Assembly (NCBI RefSeq): GCF_032598905.1
Contig: NZ_CP122458.1
Span: forward strand, 7,031,001-7,095,000
Length of the DNA: 64,000 bases
Reading direction: 5' to 3'
Source: Streptomyces sp. 11x1
Lineage (GTDB): Bacteria > Actinomycetota > Actinomycetes > Streptomycetales > Streptomycetaceae
In this document: in pieces, positions 1 to 8,883 of the stretch
How positions within the stretch are numbered: position 1 is the first letter of the stretch
Layout: each line of letters opens with the position of its first letter
The notes under the pieces: model-generated
What the model was told of the DNA's origin: nothing
The model's input: the letters and a program-made list of their open reading frames with translations, nothing else
Databases searched by the model: none
Program-made: the position numbers and the translations under genes

Positions 1-1
1 C

Positions 2-907
2 GTACGGATGCTGGGGGCGATCCGGGAGGAGTTCGGGCTCGCGGACGACGCGGAGGTGACGACCGAGGCGAACCCGGAGTCGGTCGACCCCGCGTATCTG
101 GAGACGCTGCGCGCGGGCGGCTTCAACCGGCTCTCCTTCGGGATGCAGAGCGCGCGGCAGCATGTGCTGAAGATCCTCGACCGTACGCACACACCGGGGC
201 GCCCGGAGGCGTGCGTGGCGGAGGCGCGCGCCGCCGGCTTCGACCACGTCAACCTCGACCTGATCTACGGCACACCCGGCGAGTCCGACGACGACTGGCG
301 GGCCTCCCTGGACGCGGCGCTCGGTGCCGGGCCGGACCACATCTCGGCATACGCGCTGATCGTGGAGGAGGGCACGCAGCTCGCGCGGCGCATCCGCCGG
401 GGCGAGGTCCCGATGACGGACGACGATGTCCACGCCGACCGGTATCTGATCGCTGAGGAGATGCTCTCGGCCGCCGGGTTCGACTGGTACGAGGTCTCCA
501 ACTGGGCCACGTCCGAGGCCGGGCGGTGTCTGCACAACGAGCTGTACTGGCGCGGCGCCGACTGGTGGGGCGCGGGGCCCGGCGCCCACAGCCATGTCGG
601 CGGCGTCCGCTGGTGGAACGTCAAGCACCCCGGCGCGTACGCGGGCGCGCTGGCGGCCGGGCGCTCCCCTGGCGCCGGGCGTGAGCTGCTGTCGGCCGAG
701 GACCGCCGGGTCGAACGCATCCTGCTGGAGCTGCGGCTCCGGGAGGGCTGCCCGCTGTCCCTGCTCCGGGAGGAAGGGCTTGCCGCGGCGGGTCGGGCAC
801 TCGCCGACGGCTTGCTGGAGGCGGGGCCGTACGAGGAGGGGCGCGCGGTGCTCACGCTGCGGGGGCGGTTGCTGGCGGACGCGGTGGTGCGGGACTTGGT
901 GGACTGA
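2..907 (+). CDS. hemW: HemW-like radical SAM heme chaperone, 5'-truncated by window edge
   Basis: The reading frame is open from base 2 to the TGA at 905-907 (301 residues); the true start lies before the window. The visible part has the HemW/HemN-like features after the iron-sulfur site: TTEANPESV, the FGMQS segment, NLDLIYGTPGES and HISAYALIVEEGT, then the Trp-rich WWGAGPGAHSHV stretch and the small C-terminal HemW domain. The CxxxCxxC cluster that binds the 4Fe-4S centre is N-terminal and therefore outside the window. HemW proteins bind heme and deliver it to respiratory enzymes; they are often misannotated as oxygen-independent coproporphyrinogen III oxidase. hemW next to hrcA-dnaJ is a common arrangement in Gram-positive bacteria, which supports the call. 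Confidence 0.9.
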   Translation, partial: VRMLGAIREEFGLADDAEVTTEANPESVDPAYLETLRAGGFNRLSFGMQSARQHVLKILDRTHTPGRPEACVAEARAAGFDHVNLDLIYGTPGESDDDWRASLDAALGAGPDHISAYALIVEEGTQLARRIRRGEVPMTDDDVHADRYLIAEEMLSAAGFDWYEVSNWATSEAGRCLHNELYWRGADWWGAGPGAHSHVGGVRWWNVKHPGAYAGALAAGRSPGAGRELLSAEDRRVERILLELRLREGCPLSLLREEGLAAAGRALADGLLEAGPYEEGRAVLTLRGRLLADAVVRDLVD

Positions 908-1006
908 TCACTCGGGTGGGTGAATCGGTGCGGAACGGGGGTTCGGTACCTAACCTGATTCGTAGGCTGCCGCCGACAGCACGCGGCGGATATGGAGGCC
1001 ATGGAG

Positions 1007-1585
1007 ATGACCGCTGTGGACGAACGCGACATGACCAGGTACTTCGAGGAGCTTGAGCCTCCCGAGGGCGTCAAGGTCGAGCTTCTCCGGGGGGTAATCG
1101 TGATGGTGGCCAGCCCTGACATCGTGCACAACAGGATCGTTGCCGATGTGCAGGACCAGATTCCGCGATCGCGTTGGTCTCGTCTTCAGACACAGGACAT
1201 CGACGTCGTGACCGAGCCCAGTGAGCCTGTGCCGGATCTGGTGGTTGTCGAGCGGGACCTTTTGCCTTCTTCGGGTCGTCTGCTGCCGTCCCAGCTCGTC
1301 ACCATGGTCGTGGAAGTCGTCTCCAAGTCCAGCGTTCATCAGGATTACGAGGTCAAGAGGTCGATCTACGCGGCGGGCAAAGTGCCCGCGTATCTCATCC
1401 TCGACCCGATCATGGGGCAATGCGTTCTGCTGACGCGGCCCGAGGGCGTGGGTGAAGAAGCGAACTACCTGACGCAGCAGATCACCAAGTTCGGTGACCC
1501 GGTGGCATTGGAGATTCTGGGAGTCGAACTGGACACGAGCGACTTCGCAACGTTGCCCGACGTCAGGCCCCACCGCTATCCGTGA
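1007..1585 (+). CDS. Uma2 family (DUF820) restriction-endonuclease-like protein
   Basis: A 192-residue protein with the Uma2/DUF820 pattern: an N-terminal EGVKVELLRGVIVMV strand pair, then PDLVVVERDLL, the VVEVVSKSS strand with its acidic residue, DYEVKRSIYAAGKVPAYLILDP and a C-terminal beta strand. The family has a PD-(D/E)XK nuclease fold and is found in many copies in Streptomyces and cyanobacteria; its biological role is unsettled. Start choice: ATG codons lie at 992, 1001 and 1007; the only good ribosome-binding site, GGAGG at 994-998, is correctly spaced for 1007. The base composition is visibly less GC-rich than its neighbours, a hint of later arrival. Its 3' end overlaps the convergent DUF3097 gene by 23 bases. 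Confidence 0.82.
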   Translation: MTAVDERDMTRYFEELEPPEGVKVELLRGVIVMVASPDIVHNRIVADVQDQIPRSRWSRLQTQDIDVVTEPSEPVPDLVVVERDLLPSSGRLLPSQLVTMVVEVVSKSSVHQDYEVKRSIYAAGKVPAYLILDPIMGQCVLLTRPEGVGEEANYLTQQITKFGDPVALEILGVELDTSDFATLPDVRPHRYP

Positions 1586-2378
1586 CGAAGTCGATCAACT
1601 CCTCCACCCGGCCCAGCAGTTCCGGCTCAAGGTCCTTGTAAGAACCGACCCGCCCCAGAATCGCCTGCCACACCGCCCCCGTGTTCTCCGCAGGCCACCC
1701 CAGCGCCCGGCACACCCCCGTCTTCCAGTCCTGCCCCCGCGGCACGCGCGGCCACGCCTCGATGCCCACCGAGGACGGCTTCACGGCCTCCCAGATGTCG
1801 ATGTACGGGTGGCCGACGACGAGCGCGTGCTCGCTCGTGACCGACGCGGCGATGCGGGACTCCTTGCTGCCGGGGACGAGGTGGTCGACCAGGACGCCGA
1901 GCCGCGCGTCCGGCCCCGGTGCGAACTCCTCGACGATCGCGGGCAGGTCGTCCACGCCCTCCAGGTACTCCACCACCACGCCCTCGATGCGCAGATCGTC
2001 GCCCCACACCTTCTCGACGAGTTCGGCGTCGTGGCGGCCCTCGACGTAGATGCGCCCGGCGCGGGCGACACGCGCGCGGGCGCCCGGGACGGCCACCGAG
2101 CCGGATGCCGTACGACTCGGCCGCGCGGGGGCCGAGGCGGCGGGGCGGACCAGGGTCACCACGCGGCCCTCCAGCAGGAATCCCCGCGGCTCCAGCGGGA
2201 ACACCCGGTGCTTGCCGAAGCGGTCCTCCAGCGTCACCGTGCCCGCCTCGCAGCGGATGACCGCACCACAGAAACCGGTGGTGGGCTCCTCGACGACCAG
2301 GCCGGGGTCGGCCGGGACCTCGGGGGCGGGCTTGGGCTTCTTCCAGGGAGGGGTCAGGTCGGGTGAGTACTGGCGCAT
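1563..2378 (-). CDS. DUF3097 domain protein
   Basis: A 271-residue actinobacterial conserved protein starting MRQYSPDLTPPWKKPK. It begins with a small beta-rich module (GFCGAVIRCEAGTVTLEDR) followed by a larger C-terminal domain containing IYVEGRHDAELVEKVWG, EGVDDLP and GVLVDHLVPGSKESRIA. The VEGxxDAxLVEK segment and the later LVDH strand resemble the conserved acidic positions of TOPRIM domains, but this is my inference. The longer open frame begins at 2420, but ATG 2378 matches the usual family N terminus. It lies 42 bases downstream of the MBL hydrolase on the same strand, so the two are probably cotranscribed. Function unknown. Confidence 0.85.
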   Translation of the reverse strand: MRQYSPDLTPPWKKPKPAPEVPADPGLVVEEPTTGFCGAVIRCEAGTVTLEDRFGKHRVFPLEPRGFLLEGRVVTLVRPAASAPARPSRTASGSVAVPGARARVARAGRIYVEGRHDAELVEKVWGDDLRIEGVVVEYLEGVDDLPAIVEEFAPGPDARLGVLVDHLVPGSKESRIAASVTSEHALVVGHPYIDIWEAVKPSSVGIEAWPRVPRGQDWKTGVCRALGWPAENTGAVWQAILGRVGSYKDLEPELLGRVEELIDFVTDSGGA

Positions 2379-2420
2379 TCGAGTGACGATAGGAGAAGCC
2401 GCGCCCGGATGCCCCCGCAC

Positions 2421-3152
2421 TCAGTTCGACACGCCGAAGCGGCGTGCCAGCGCGTCGCGTTGGGCCCGGACGAACGCCGCGTCCACCACCGCGCCGTGCC
2501 CGGGGACGTACTGCGCGTCCTCGCCGCCGAGCGCCAGGAGCCGGTCCAGGGCGGCCGGCCAGCGGGACGGGAGCGCGTCCGGGCCCGCCTGCGGTTCGCC
2601 GGACTCCTCGACCAGGTCCCCGCAGAACACCACCTCCGAAGCACCCTCCGACACCAGGACCGCGAGGTCGTGGCCGGTGTGGCCGGGACCCACGTTCGCC
2701 AGCAGCACCCGGACGCCGCCGCCCAGGTCGAGCGTCCACTCGCCGGAGACCAGGTGGCGGGGGAGGGCGAGGAGGCCGGCGGCCTCGGTGGCGTCCGCCG
2801 AGGGCAGACCGTGGTGCACCGCGTCCGCGCGGAGGGCGTCGCGGTCACGGGTCAGGACGCCGTCGACGCCCACCGCACCGAAGACCTCCACCCCGGCGAA
2901 CGCGGCCGCCCCGAAGACATGGTCGAAGTGGGGGTGGGTGAGCGCGAGATGTGTCACACGGGTGCCACCGAGGAGCCGGCCCGCCTCGGTACGCAACCGC
3001 GCGCCCTCCCGCACGCTGGAACCCGCGTCGATCATGAGGGCCGCACCGTCCCCGGCCACCAGTCCGACCGTGCAGTCCCAGCCGGGAAGGCGGCACCGTC
3101 CGACCCGGGGCGTCAATCCCTGCCACCCGCACTCTTCCCAAGTCACCGTCAT
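2421..3152 (-). CDS. MBL-fold metallo-hydrolase
   Basis: A 243-residue metallo-beta-lactamase-fold protein. The zinc-binding HxHxDH motif is present as HPHFDH, followed by GPGHTGHD (third metal histidine), VVFCGDLVEE (bridging aspartate) and YVPGHGAVVD (last histidine). This set is typical of small hydrolytic or thioesterase-like MBL enzymes; the substrate cannot be read from sequence. It has no signal peptide. It is the first gene of a probable two-gene unit with the DUF3097 gene and diverges from hrcA across a 422-base intergenic region. Confidence 0.88.
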   Translation of the reverse strand: MTVTWEECGWQGLTPRVGRCRLPGWDCTVGLVAGDGAALMIDAGSSVREGARLRTEAGRLLGGTRVTHLALTHPHFDHVFGAAAFAGVEVFGAVGVDGVLTRDRDALRADAVHHGLPSADATEAAGLLALPRHLVSGEWTLDLGGGVRVLLANVGPGHTGHDLAVLVSEGASEVVFCGDLVEESGEPQAGPDALPSRWPAALDRLLALGGEDAQYVPGHGAVVDAAFVRAQRDALARRFGVSN

Positions 3153-3463
3153 GCGCCGACGCTAGCTGTAGCACCGCACGGGCCGGTGAAGGAGGGTGCG
3201 GGGGAGGTGCCGGGGAGGTCGCCGAGCAGTGGTCGGGAAGCCCCAGTGAACCCGGTCGACGGCCGCCGGGAGCCGCTGAGCAGGCGGGGGCGGGCTGTGG
3301 TGCGGGCCACCGAGGTGATCGCCGTGGGCGGCTCGGAGACGCCCACGCGCGGGCGTACCCGTCGGTAGGAAGTGCGCCGACACGCGCCCCGGTGGTGGTC
3401 GGACCGGGGCCCGACATCGCCGGACAGGTCGGTACACGTCGGCATGACGTGGGTGGACCGGCC

Positions 3464-3494
3464 TTGCCGGGGGCGTACCCCACCGCCGTACACT
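3464..3494 (+). promoter_or_regulatory. Putative hrcA promoter
   Basis: TTGCCG at 3464-3469 and TACACT at 3489-3494 are separated by 19 bases, slightly long for a housekeeping-type promoter. It lies immediately upstream of CIRCE, so bound HrcA would block initiation or early elongation. Confidence 0.4.
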
Positions 3495-3506
3495 GGGCGG
3501 GGAGTG

Positions 3507-3533
3507 TTGGCACTCGCCCGGGGTGAGTGCCAA
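3507..3533 (+). promoter_or_regulatory. CIRCE operator (HrcA-binding inverted repeat)
   Basis: TTGGCACTC at 3507-3515 and GAGTGCCAA at 3525-3533 are perfect inverted 9-base arms separated by exactly 9 bases, matching the CIRCE layout TTAGCACTC-N9-GAGTGCTAA with one symmetric change per arm. It lies 42 bases before hrcA, implying autoregulation of hrcA-dnaJ by heat shock. Confidence 0.93.
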
Positions 3534-3574
3534 GGGGGAGTCGCACGAGAGAGTCGAGCTGGAGGTGTGCGCGA

Positions 3575-4591
3575 ATGCTCAGTGAACGCAGGCTGCAAGT
3601 GCTGCGCGCCATCGTCCAGGACTACGTGGGCACCGAGGAGCCGGTCGGTTCCAAGGCGCTCACGGAGCGGCACAACCTGGGGGTCTCCCCGGCGACCGTC
3701 CGTAACGACATGGCGGCGTTGGAGGACGAGGGCTTCATCGCCCAGCCCCACACCAGCGCGGGCCGCATCCCCACCGACAAGGGGTACCGGCTCTTCGTCG
3801 ACAAGCTGGCGGGCGTCAAGCCGATGACCCCGCCGGAGCGGCGCGCCATCCAGAACTTCCTGGACGGCGCGGTCGATCTGGACGACGTCGTGGCACGGAC
3901 CGTACGGCTGCTCGCGCAGCTGACGCGGCAGGTCGCCGTCGTGCAGTATCCGTCGCTGACACGGTCGACGGTCCGGCATGTGGAACTGCTGTCGCTGGCC
4001 CCTGCCCGGCTGATGCTCGTGCTGATCACGGACACCGGACGGGTGGAACAGCGGCTGGTGGACTGCCCGGCGCCGTTCGGGGAAACGTCACTCGCGGATC
4101 TTCGCGCCCGGCTGAACAGCAAGGTCGCGGGCCGCCGGTTCACCGACGTGCCCCGGCTGGTCGAGGACCTGCCGGAGGCGTTCGACGTCGAGGACCGGGG
4201 GACGGTCGCGACCGTGCTCTCCACCCTCCTCGAAGCACTCGTGGAGGAGAGCGAGGAGCGGCTGATGATCGGCGGAACCGCCAATCTCACCCGCTTCGGA
4301 CATGACTTCCCCCTCACGATCCGGCCCGTTCTGGAAGCCTTGGAGGAGCAGGTCGTCCTCCTCAAGTTGCTTGGCGAAGCCGGGGATTCGGGCATGACCG
4401 TACGCATCGGTCATGAGAACGCGTATGAGGGACTCAACTCCACGTCCGTCGTCTCCGTCGGCTACGGTTCGGGCGGCGAGGCAGTAGCGAAGCTGGGCGT
4501 GGTCGGACCTACGCGCATGGACTATCCGGGAACGATGGGAGCGGTACGAGCGGTGGCACGGTACGTCGGACAGATCCTGGCGGAGTCTTAA
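3575..4591 (+). CDS. hrcA: Heat-inducible transcription repressor HrcA
   Basis: A 338-residue HrcA repressor. The N-terminal winged helix-turn-helix shows [23 protein letters not shown] and the recognition-helix region [16 protein letters not shown], followed by the family signature [16 protein letters not shown], then the long ligand/dimer domain ending in [18 protein letters not shown]. HrcA binds CIRCE and represses groE-class chaperone genes, and GroEL assists its folding. Start choice: ATG 3575 has GGAGGTG at 3561-3567; an open frame reaches further upstream but would read across CIRCE. The dnaJ start codon follows the TAA stop directly, so the two genes are one transcription unit. Confidence 0.97.
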   Translation: MLSERRLQVLRAIVQDYVGTEEPVGSKALTERHNLGVSPATVRNDMAALEDEGFIAQPHTSAGRIPTDKGYRLFVDKLAGVKPMTPPERRAIQNFLDGAVDLDDVVARTVRLLAQLTRQVAVVQYPSLTRSTVRHVELLSLAPARLMLVLITDTGRVEQRLVDCPAPFGETSLADLRARLNSKVAGRRFTDVPRLVEDLPEAFDVEDRGTVATVLSTLLEALVEESEERLMIGGTANLTRFGHDFPLTIRPVLEALEEQVVLLKLLGEAGDSGMTVRIGHENAYEGLNSTSVVSVGYGSGGEAVAKLGVVGPTRMDYPGTMGAVRAVARYVGQILAES

Positions 4592-5728
4592 GTGGCCACG
4601 GACTACTACGCCGTGCTCGGCGTGCGCCGCGACGCGTCCCAGGACGAGATCAAGAAGGCGTTCCGGAGGCTCGCTCGCGAGCTGCACCCGGACGTCAATC
4701 CCGATCCGAAGACCCAGGAGCGGTTCAAGGAGATCAACGCCGCCTACGAGGTGTTGTCGGACCCGCAGAAGAAGCAGGTCTACGACCTCGGCGGCGACCC
4801 GCTGTCCCAGGCGGGCGGCGGAGGCGCGGGCGGCTTCGGCGCCGGTGGCTTCGGGAACTTCTCGGACATCATGGACGCGTTCTTCGGAACGGCGTCCCAG
4901 CGGGGTCCGCGGTCGCGTACGCGCCGGGGCCAGGACGCGATGATCCGGCTGGAGATCGACCTCGACGAGGCGGCCTTCGGCACGACGAAGGACATCCAGG
5001 TCGACACCGCCATCATCTGCACGACGTGCAGCGGCGAGGGCGCGGCTCCGGGTACGACTGCCCAGACCTGTGACATGTGCCGTGGTCGTGGTGAGGTCTC
5101 GCAGGTCACGCGGTCCTTCCTCGGCCAGGTCATGACCTCCAGGCCCTGCCCGCAGTGCCAGGGCTTCGGCACGATCGTCCCGAACCCGTGCCCCGAGTGC
5201 GCGGGCGACGGGCGGGTGCGGTCGCGGCGGACGCTCACGGTCAAGATCCCGGCCGGTGTCGACAACGGCACGCGCATCCAGCTGGCCGGTGAGGGCGAGG
5301 TCGGGCCCGGTGGTGGTCCCGCCGGTGACCTCTACGTCGAGATCCACGAGCTGCCGCACCCGATGTTCCAGCGGCGCGGCGACGATCTGCACTGCACGGT
5401 GACGATCCCGATGACGGCGGCGTCCCTCGGTACGAAGGTGCCGCTGGAGACGCTGGACGGGCTGGAGGAGGTCGACATCCGGCCCGGCACGCAGTCCGGG
5501 CAGTCGATCCCGCTGCACGGGCGTGGTGTCACGCACCTGCGCGGTGGTGGGCGTGGGGATCTGATCGTCCACGTCGAGGTGCAGACGCCGACGAAGCTGG
5601 ACCCCGAGCAGGAGGCGTTGCTGCGGCAGCTGGCCGCGCTGCGGGGTGAGGAGCGGCCGACGGGGCAGTTCCAGCCCGGGCAGCAGGGTCTGTTCTCCCG
5701 GCTGAAGGACGCGTTCAACGGGCGCTGA
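4592..5728 (+). CDS. dnaJ: Chaperone DnaJ (second, hrcA-linked type)
   Basis: A 378-residue type I DnaJ. The J domain is N-terminal with HPD in LHPDVNPDP at about residues 30-40; a Gly-rich stretch (GGGGAGGFGAGGFG) follows, then four zinc-finger repeats CTTCSGEG, CDMCRGRG, CPQCQGFG and CPECAGDG, then the two C-terminal peptide-binding domains. It stimulates DnaK ATPase and hands over unfolded clients. The GTG start abuts the hrcA stop, so translation is coupled and regulation is through CIRCE. Actinomycetes usually carry another dnaJ in the dnaK operon under HspR; this copy is the HrcA-linked one by position. Confidence 0.96.
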   Translation: MATDYYAVLGVRRDASQDEIKKAFRRLARELHPDVNPDPKTQERFKEINAAYEVLSDPQKKQVYDLGGDPLSQAGGGGAGGFGAGGFGNFSDIMDAFFGTASQRGPRSRTRRGQDAMIRLEIDLDEAAFGTTKDIQVDTAIICTTCSGEGAAPGTTAQTCDMCRGRGEVSQVTRSFLGQVMTSRPCPQCQGFGTIVPNPCPECAGDGRVRSRRTLTVKIPAGVDNGTRIQLAGEGEVGPGGGPAGDLYVEIHELPHPMFQRRGDDLHCTVTIPMTAASLGTKVPLETLDGLEEVDIRPGTQSGQSIPLHGRGVTHLRGGGRGDLIVHVEVQTPTKLDPEQEALLRQLAALRGEERPTGQFQPGQQGLFSRLKDAFNGR

Positions 5729-5756
5729 GTGGGGTGCGTTGTCGGGTGCGAGTGTG

Positions 5757-5869
5757 TGGGGCTTCTCGCGCAGTTTCTCGCGCCCCTGAAAAGCCGGGGC
5801 TGCGCCCCGTGCTTTTCAGGCCCGCAGGGCCTGGTCTTTTAGGGGGCGGGGAACTGCGCGAGAAGCCCC
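5757..5869. repeat. Nested palindromic intergenic repeat, copy 1
   Basis: Outer arms at 5757-5787 and 5841-5869 are inverted copies of the window-wide core AGGGGCGCGGGGAACTGCGCGA (left copy slightly diverged). An inner hairpin spans 5785-5820, pairing CCTGAAAAGC with GCTTTTCAGG around a GC stem. It follows dnaJ and can act as its terminator. Confidence 0.8.
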
Positions 5870-5943
5870 CACCCACCCGCACCCGACGAACAACCGTCCG
5901 TCCCCGATTCGGCTCCTCCCGGAGGGCATGGCACCATGCCGTC

Positions 5944-7029
5944 ATGTCCTCCGCACTGACCGATCTCGTCCCGCTCCCGATCGTGCAGGCCCCGATGGCG
6001 GGCGGTGTGTCCGTGCCGCGGTTGGCCGCCGCCGTGTCCGAGGCCGGCGGGCTGGGGTTCCTCGCCGCCGGGTACAAGACGGCCGACGGGATGTACCAGG
6101 AGATCAAGGCGCTCCGGGCGCTCACCTCACGCCCCTTCGGCGTGAACCTCTTCATGCCGCAGCCGGAGTACGCCGAGCCCGCCGCCGTCGAGGTCTACGC
6201 GGAGCAGCTCGCCGGTGAGTCCACCTGGTACGACGCCGAGCTGGGCGACCCGGACAGCGGACGCGACGACGGCTACGAGGCCAAGCTCGCCGTGCTGCTG
6301 GACAACCCCGTGCCGGTGGTGTCGTTCCACTTCGGCTGCCCGACCCCCGAGGTCATGGAGTCCCTCGCCCGCAAGGGCACGCTCACCCTGGTGACCGCGA
6401 CCTCGGCGGAGGAGGCCCAGGCCGTGGAGCGGTCCGGGGCCCACGCCGTGATCGTGCAGGGCGTCGAGGCGGGCGGCCACCAGGGCACCCACCGCGACGA
6501 CCCCGAGCGGGACTGCGCCGGCATCGGCCTGCTCTCCCTGGTCGCCCAGGTCCGCGAGGCCGTGGCGCTGCCGATGGTCGCGGCCGGCGGCATCATGCGC
6601 GGCAGTCAGATCGCTGCCCTCCTCACGGCGGGGGTGAGCGCGGCCCAGCTCGGCACGGCGTTCCTCGCGACCGCCGAGTCCGGCGCGCACGCCGTGCACA
6701 GGCGGGCCCTGACCGACCCTCTCTTCGTCCGCACCGAGCTGACCCGGGCCTTCTCCGGCCGTCCGGCCCGGGGCCTGGTCAACCGCTTTTTGCGCGAGCA
6801 CGGCCCGTACGCTCCCGCCGCCTACCCGGAGGTCCACCACCTGACCTCGCCGCTGCGCAAGGCCGCCGCCAAGGCCGGGGACGCGCAGGGCATGGCGCTC
6901 TGGGCCGGGCAGGGGCACCGGATGGCACGGGAACTGCCGGCCGGGGAACTGGTCGAGGTGCTGGCCGCCGAGATCGCCGCCGCGCAGGCGGCGCAGGCTT
7001 CCGCCCAGGTCGGGAGCGCGGGACGATGA
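5944..7029 (+). CDS. Nitronate monooxygenase (2-nitropropane dioxygenase family)
   Basis: A 361-residue FMN-dependent TIM-barrel enzyme. Diagnostic segments are PIVQAPMAGGVSVPRLAAAV at the N terminus, SFHFGCPTPEV, the HAVIVQGVEAGGHQGTH loop with the catalytic-region histidine, LPMVAAGGIMRG and AAQLGTAFLAT for FMN phosphate binding. Family members oxidise propionate-3-nitronate and other alkyl nitronates, probably as detoxification. The open frame extends upstream into the palindromic repeat, but ATG 5944 is the conserved family start. Its stop overlaps the rsmE start (ATGA at 7026-7029), so the two are translationally coupled. Confidence 0.92.
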   Translation: MSSALTDLVPLPIVQAPMAGGVSVPRLAAAVSEAGGLGFLAAGYKTADGMYQEIKALRALTSRPFGVNLFMPQPEYAEPAAVEVYAEQLAGESTWYDAELGDPDSGRDDGYEAKLAVLLDNPVPVVSFHFGCPTPEVMESLARKGTLTLVTATSAEEAQAVERSGAHAVIVQGVEAGGHQGTHRDDPERDCAGIGLLSLVAQVREAVALPMVAAGGIMRGSQIAALLTAGVSAAQLGTAFLATAESGAHAVHRRALTDPLFVRTELTRAFSGRPARGLVNRFLREHGPYAPAAYPEVHHLTSPLRKAAAKAGDAQGMALWAGQGHRMARELPAGELVEVLAAEIAAAQAAQASAQVGSAGR

Positions 7030-7775
7030 CCGCACCGGTGTTCGTGGTCGACTCGCTGGACCTGCCGGGCGGCAGTGGCGGCGAGCTCGTCCTGGACGGC
7101 CCCGAGGGGCGGCACGCCGTCTCCGTGAAGCGGCTGCGGGCCGGTGAGGACGTCGTCCTCACGGACGGGCGCGGACGCTGGGCGGAGGGGATCGTCAAGG
7201 CCGCCGAGGGCAAGGACCGGCTCGTGGTCACGGACCTGGAGACCGTGCACGAGGAGCCCCCGGCGCAGCCGCGGATCACCGTCGTCCAGGCGCTGCCCAA
7301 GGGCGACCGGGGCGAACTGGCCGTCGAGACCATGACCGAGGTCGGGATCGACGCGATCGTGCCCTGGGCGGCCTCCCGCTGCATCACCCAGTGGAGGGGC
7401 GACCGGGGGCTGAAGGCCCTCGCCAAGTGGCGGGCCACCGCCCGGGAGGCGGGCAAGCAGTCCCGCCGGACACGGTTCCCCGAGGTCGCGGACGCGGCCA
7501 CGGGCAAGCAGGTCGCGGAGCTGCTGGCGAAGGCCGACTTCGCCGCGATCCTGCACGAGAGCGGCGACGAGACACTGGCCACGGCCGAGCTGCCGGCGGC
7601 CGGGGAGATCGTGCTCGTCGTGGGGCCCGAGGGGGGCGTGTCGCCGGAGGAGCTGGCGCTCTTCGGCGAGGCGGGCGCGGGGGCGTACCGACTCGGGCCC
7701 AGTGTGCTGCGCACGTCGACCGCCGGGACGGCGGCCGGGGCGTTGCTGCTGGGCCGAACCGGACGCTGGTCCTGA
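7026..7775 (+). CDS. rsmE: 16S rRNA (uracil-1498-N3)-methyltransferase RsmE
   Basis: A 249-residue SPOUT methyltransferase with an N-terminal PUA-like domain (GPEGRHAVSVKRLRAGE) and the C-terminal knot: ALPKGDRGELAVETMTEVG, RTRFPEV, VLVVGPEGGVSPEEL and YRLGPSVLRTSTAG, the last two binding S-adenosylmethionine. RsmE methylates U1498 in helix 44 of 16S rRNA. It overlaps the nitronate monooxygenase by four bases. In many bacteria rsmE lies near hrcA-dnaJ, as here. Confidence 0.96.
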   Translation: MTAPVFVVDSLDLPGGSGGELVLDGPEGRHAVSVKRLRAGEDVVLTDGRGRWAEGIVKAAEGKDRLVVTDLETVHEEPPAQPRITVVQALPKGDRGELAVETMTEVGIDAIVPWAASRCITQWRGDRGLKALAKWRATAREAGKQSRRTRFPEVADAATGKQVAELLAKADFAAILHESGDETLATAELPAAGEIVLVVGPEGGVSPEELALFGEAGAGAYRLGPSVLRTSTAGTAAGALLLGRTGRWS

Positions 7776-7821
7776 CCGCCACCCGGTCCCGACCGGTGTC
7801 CCCGAACCCGCTGGGAGCATC

Positions 7822-8214
7822 GTGGAACTCGCCCAAGTGAGACTGCTCGTCACCGACTTCGCCGTGTGTTACCGCTTCTACGCCGATGTGCTCGGGCTGA
7901 AGCCACAGTCCGGTGCGGTCGACGGGCCGTACGAGAAGTTCAGCCCGGCCGTCGGGTCCGCGGGGATCGCCCTGCAGGACCGGGCGATGATGGCCGAGGT
8001 GCTCGGGGAACTGGCCGACGAGGCGAACGGCCACCGGTCGCTGGTCGTCCTACGGGTCGACGACCTCGACGCCTACTGCGAACGGATCACCTCGTTCGGC
8101 GTACGGCTCCTGCCCGGTCCCGCACGTATGACCGACCGTATGCGGGTGGCCCATCTCAAGGACCCCGAGGGGAACTTGGTCGAGCTGCAGGAATGGCTGC
8201 TGATGAGCGGCTGA
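7822..8214 (+). CDS. VOC-fold protein (glyoxalase/extradiol dioxygenase superfamily)
   Basis: A 130-residue single VOC domain: VRLLVTDFAVCYRFYADVLGL at the N terminus and KDPEGNLVELQEWL at the C terminus, the usual metal-ligand glutamate region. GTG 7822 is chosen because it begins right at the conserved first strand and has a purine-rich site (GGGAG) just before it; the longer open frame overlaps rsmE in another frame. Substrate unknown. It lies 46 bases after rsmE and may belong to the same transcript. Confidence 0.8.
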   Translation: MELAQVRLLVTDFAVCYRFYADVLGLKPQSGAVDGPYEKFSPAVGSAGIALQDRAMMAEVLGELADEANGHRSLVVLRVDDLDAYCERITSFGVRLLPGPARMTDRMRVAHLKDPEGNLVELQEWLLMSG

Positions 8215-8299
8215 CACCCCTCGCCCGCGTCCCCCGGTCCCGGCGGCTTGTCCGCATGCGGTCTTCCCCGCCGCCGCGGGCGGTGGCAGGCTGCCGGAC

Positions 8300-8878
8300 A
8301 TGCGGGCATGGAGGCGTGTCAGGGCGTACCGGTCGGGCGGGCGTCGGCTCCTGCTGGGAGCCGGGCTCGGTGTCTGCGCGGTCGTGGGTCTGGTGGCCTG
8401 CGAGGGCGGCGGGCTCAACACCGGCGCGGTCGCGTTCACCACGGACCAGCTCGCCACCGAGGAACTGGAGCGGGAGGGCCTAGACGTCCAGTGGCTCACC
8501 TGCACGGCCTCCTACGACAGCGACGGCAAGGACGCCAAGGACTCCAAGGACGGCAAGGGCGGCGGGAAAACCGCGTCGCCGTCCTCCTCGGTCGCCACCG
8601 TCGCGAAGGTCGACTGCACCGGCGAGGACAAGGAAGGCCGGGAGATCACCGTCACCGGGAAGGTGACCAAAGAGGTCAACGGCAGGTGCGTACGCGGCGA
8701 TCTGACCGCGAAGGTCGGCGGCAAGGAGTGGTTCCACGTGGAGGGGCTCGGCAACTGCGACGCCCCGGAGTCCGACCAGCCCGGCCGGCCCGGTCAGCCG
8801 GGACCGACCGTGACGGTCACCGTCACCCAGACCATCTGGTGCCAGAAGGACCCGGCGTGCGTGCCCGAGGGCAAGTGA
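8300..8878 (+). CDS. Predicted lipoprotein, function unknown
   Basis: A 192-residue protein with a type II signal peptide: a basic N terminus (MRAWRRVRAYRSGGRR), a hydrophobic core LLLGAGLGVCAVVGL and the lipobox LVAC with the modified cysteine at about residue 34. The mature part has a DSDGKDAKDSKDGKGGGK low-complexity linker, a domain with TCTASYDSD, KVDCTGEDKEGREITVTG and CVRGDLTAKVGG, and a Pro-rich tail ending with a second cysteine pair. The beta-rich domain resembles small secreted proteins common in Streptomyces; I do not recognise a function. Expected location is the outer face of the cell membrane. Confidence 0.75.
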   Translation: MRAWRRVRAYRSGGRRLLLGAGLGVCAVVGLVACEGGGLNTGAVAFTTDQLATEELEREGLDVQWLTCTASYDSDGKDAKDSKDGKGGGKTASPSSSVATVAKVDCTGEDKEGREITVTGKVTKEVNGRCVRGDLTAKVGGKEWFHVEGLGNCDAPESDQPGRPGQPGPTVTVTVTQTIWCQKDPACVPEGK

Positions 8879-8883
8879 GGCCC

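Larger units (their letters stand above)
3153..3574. other. 422-base intergenic region with hrcA promoter and CIRCE
   Basis: This divergent intergenic region lies between the MBL hydrolase and hrcA. Its right end carries the CIRCE operator and a plausible promoter. The left 250 bases show no ORF with a convincing start and no strong hairpin; I see nothing assignable there. Confidence 0.6.

Noticed and set aside
5734..5943. N-terminal extension of the nitronate monooxygenase into the repeat
   Set aside because: The extra 70 codons are the palindromic repeat and have no homology to the family; the conserved protein begins at 5944.
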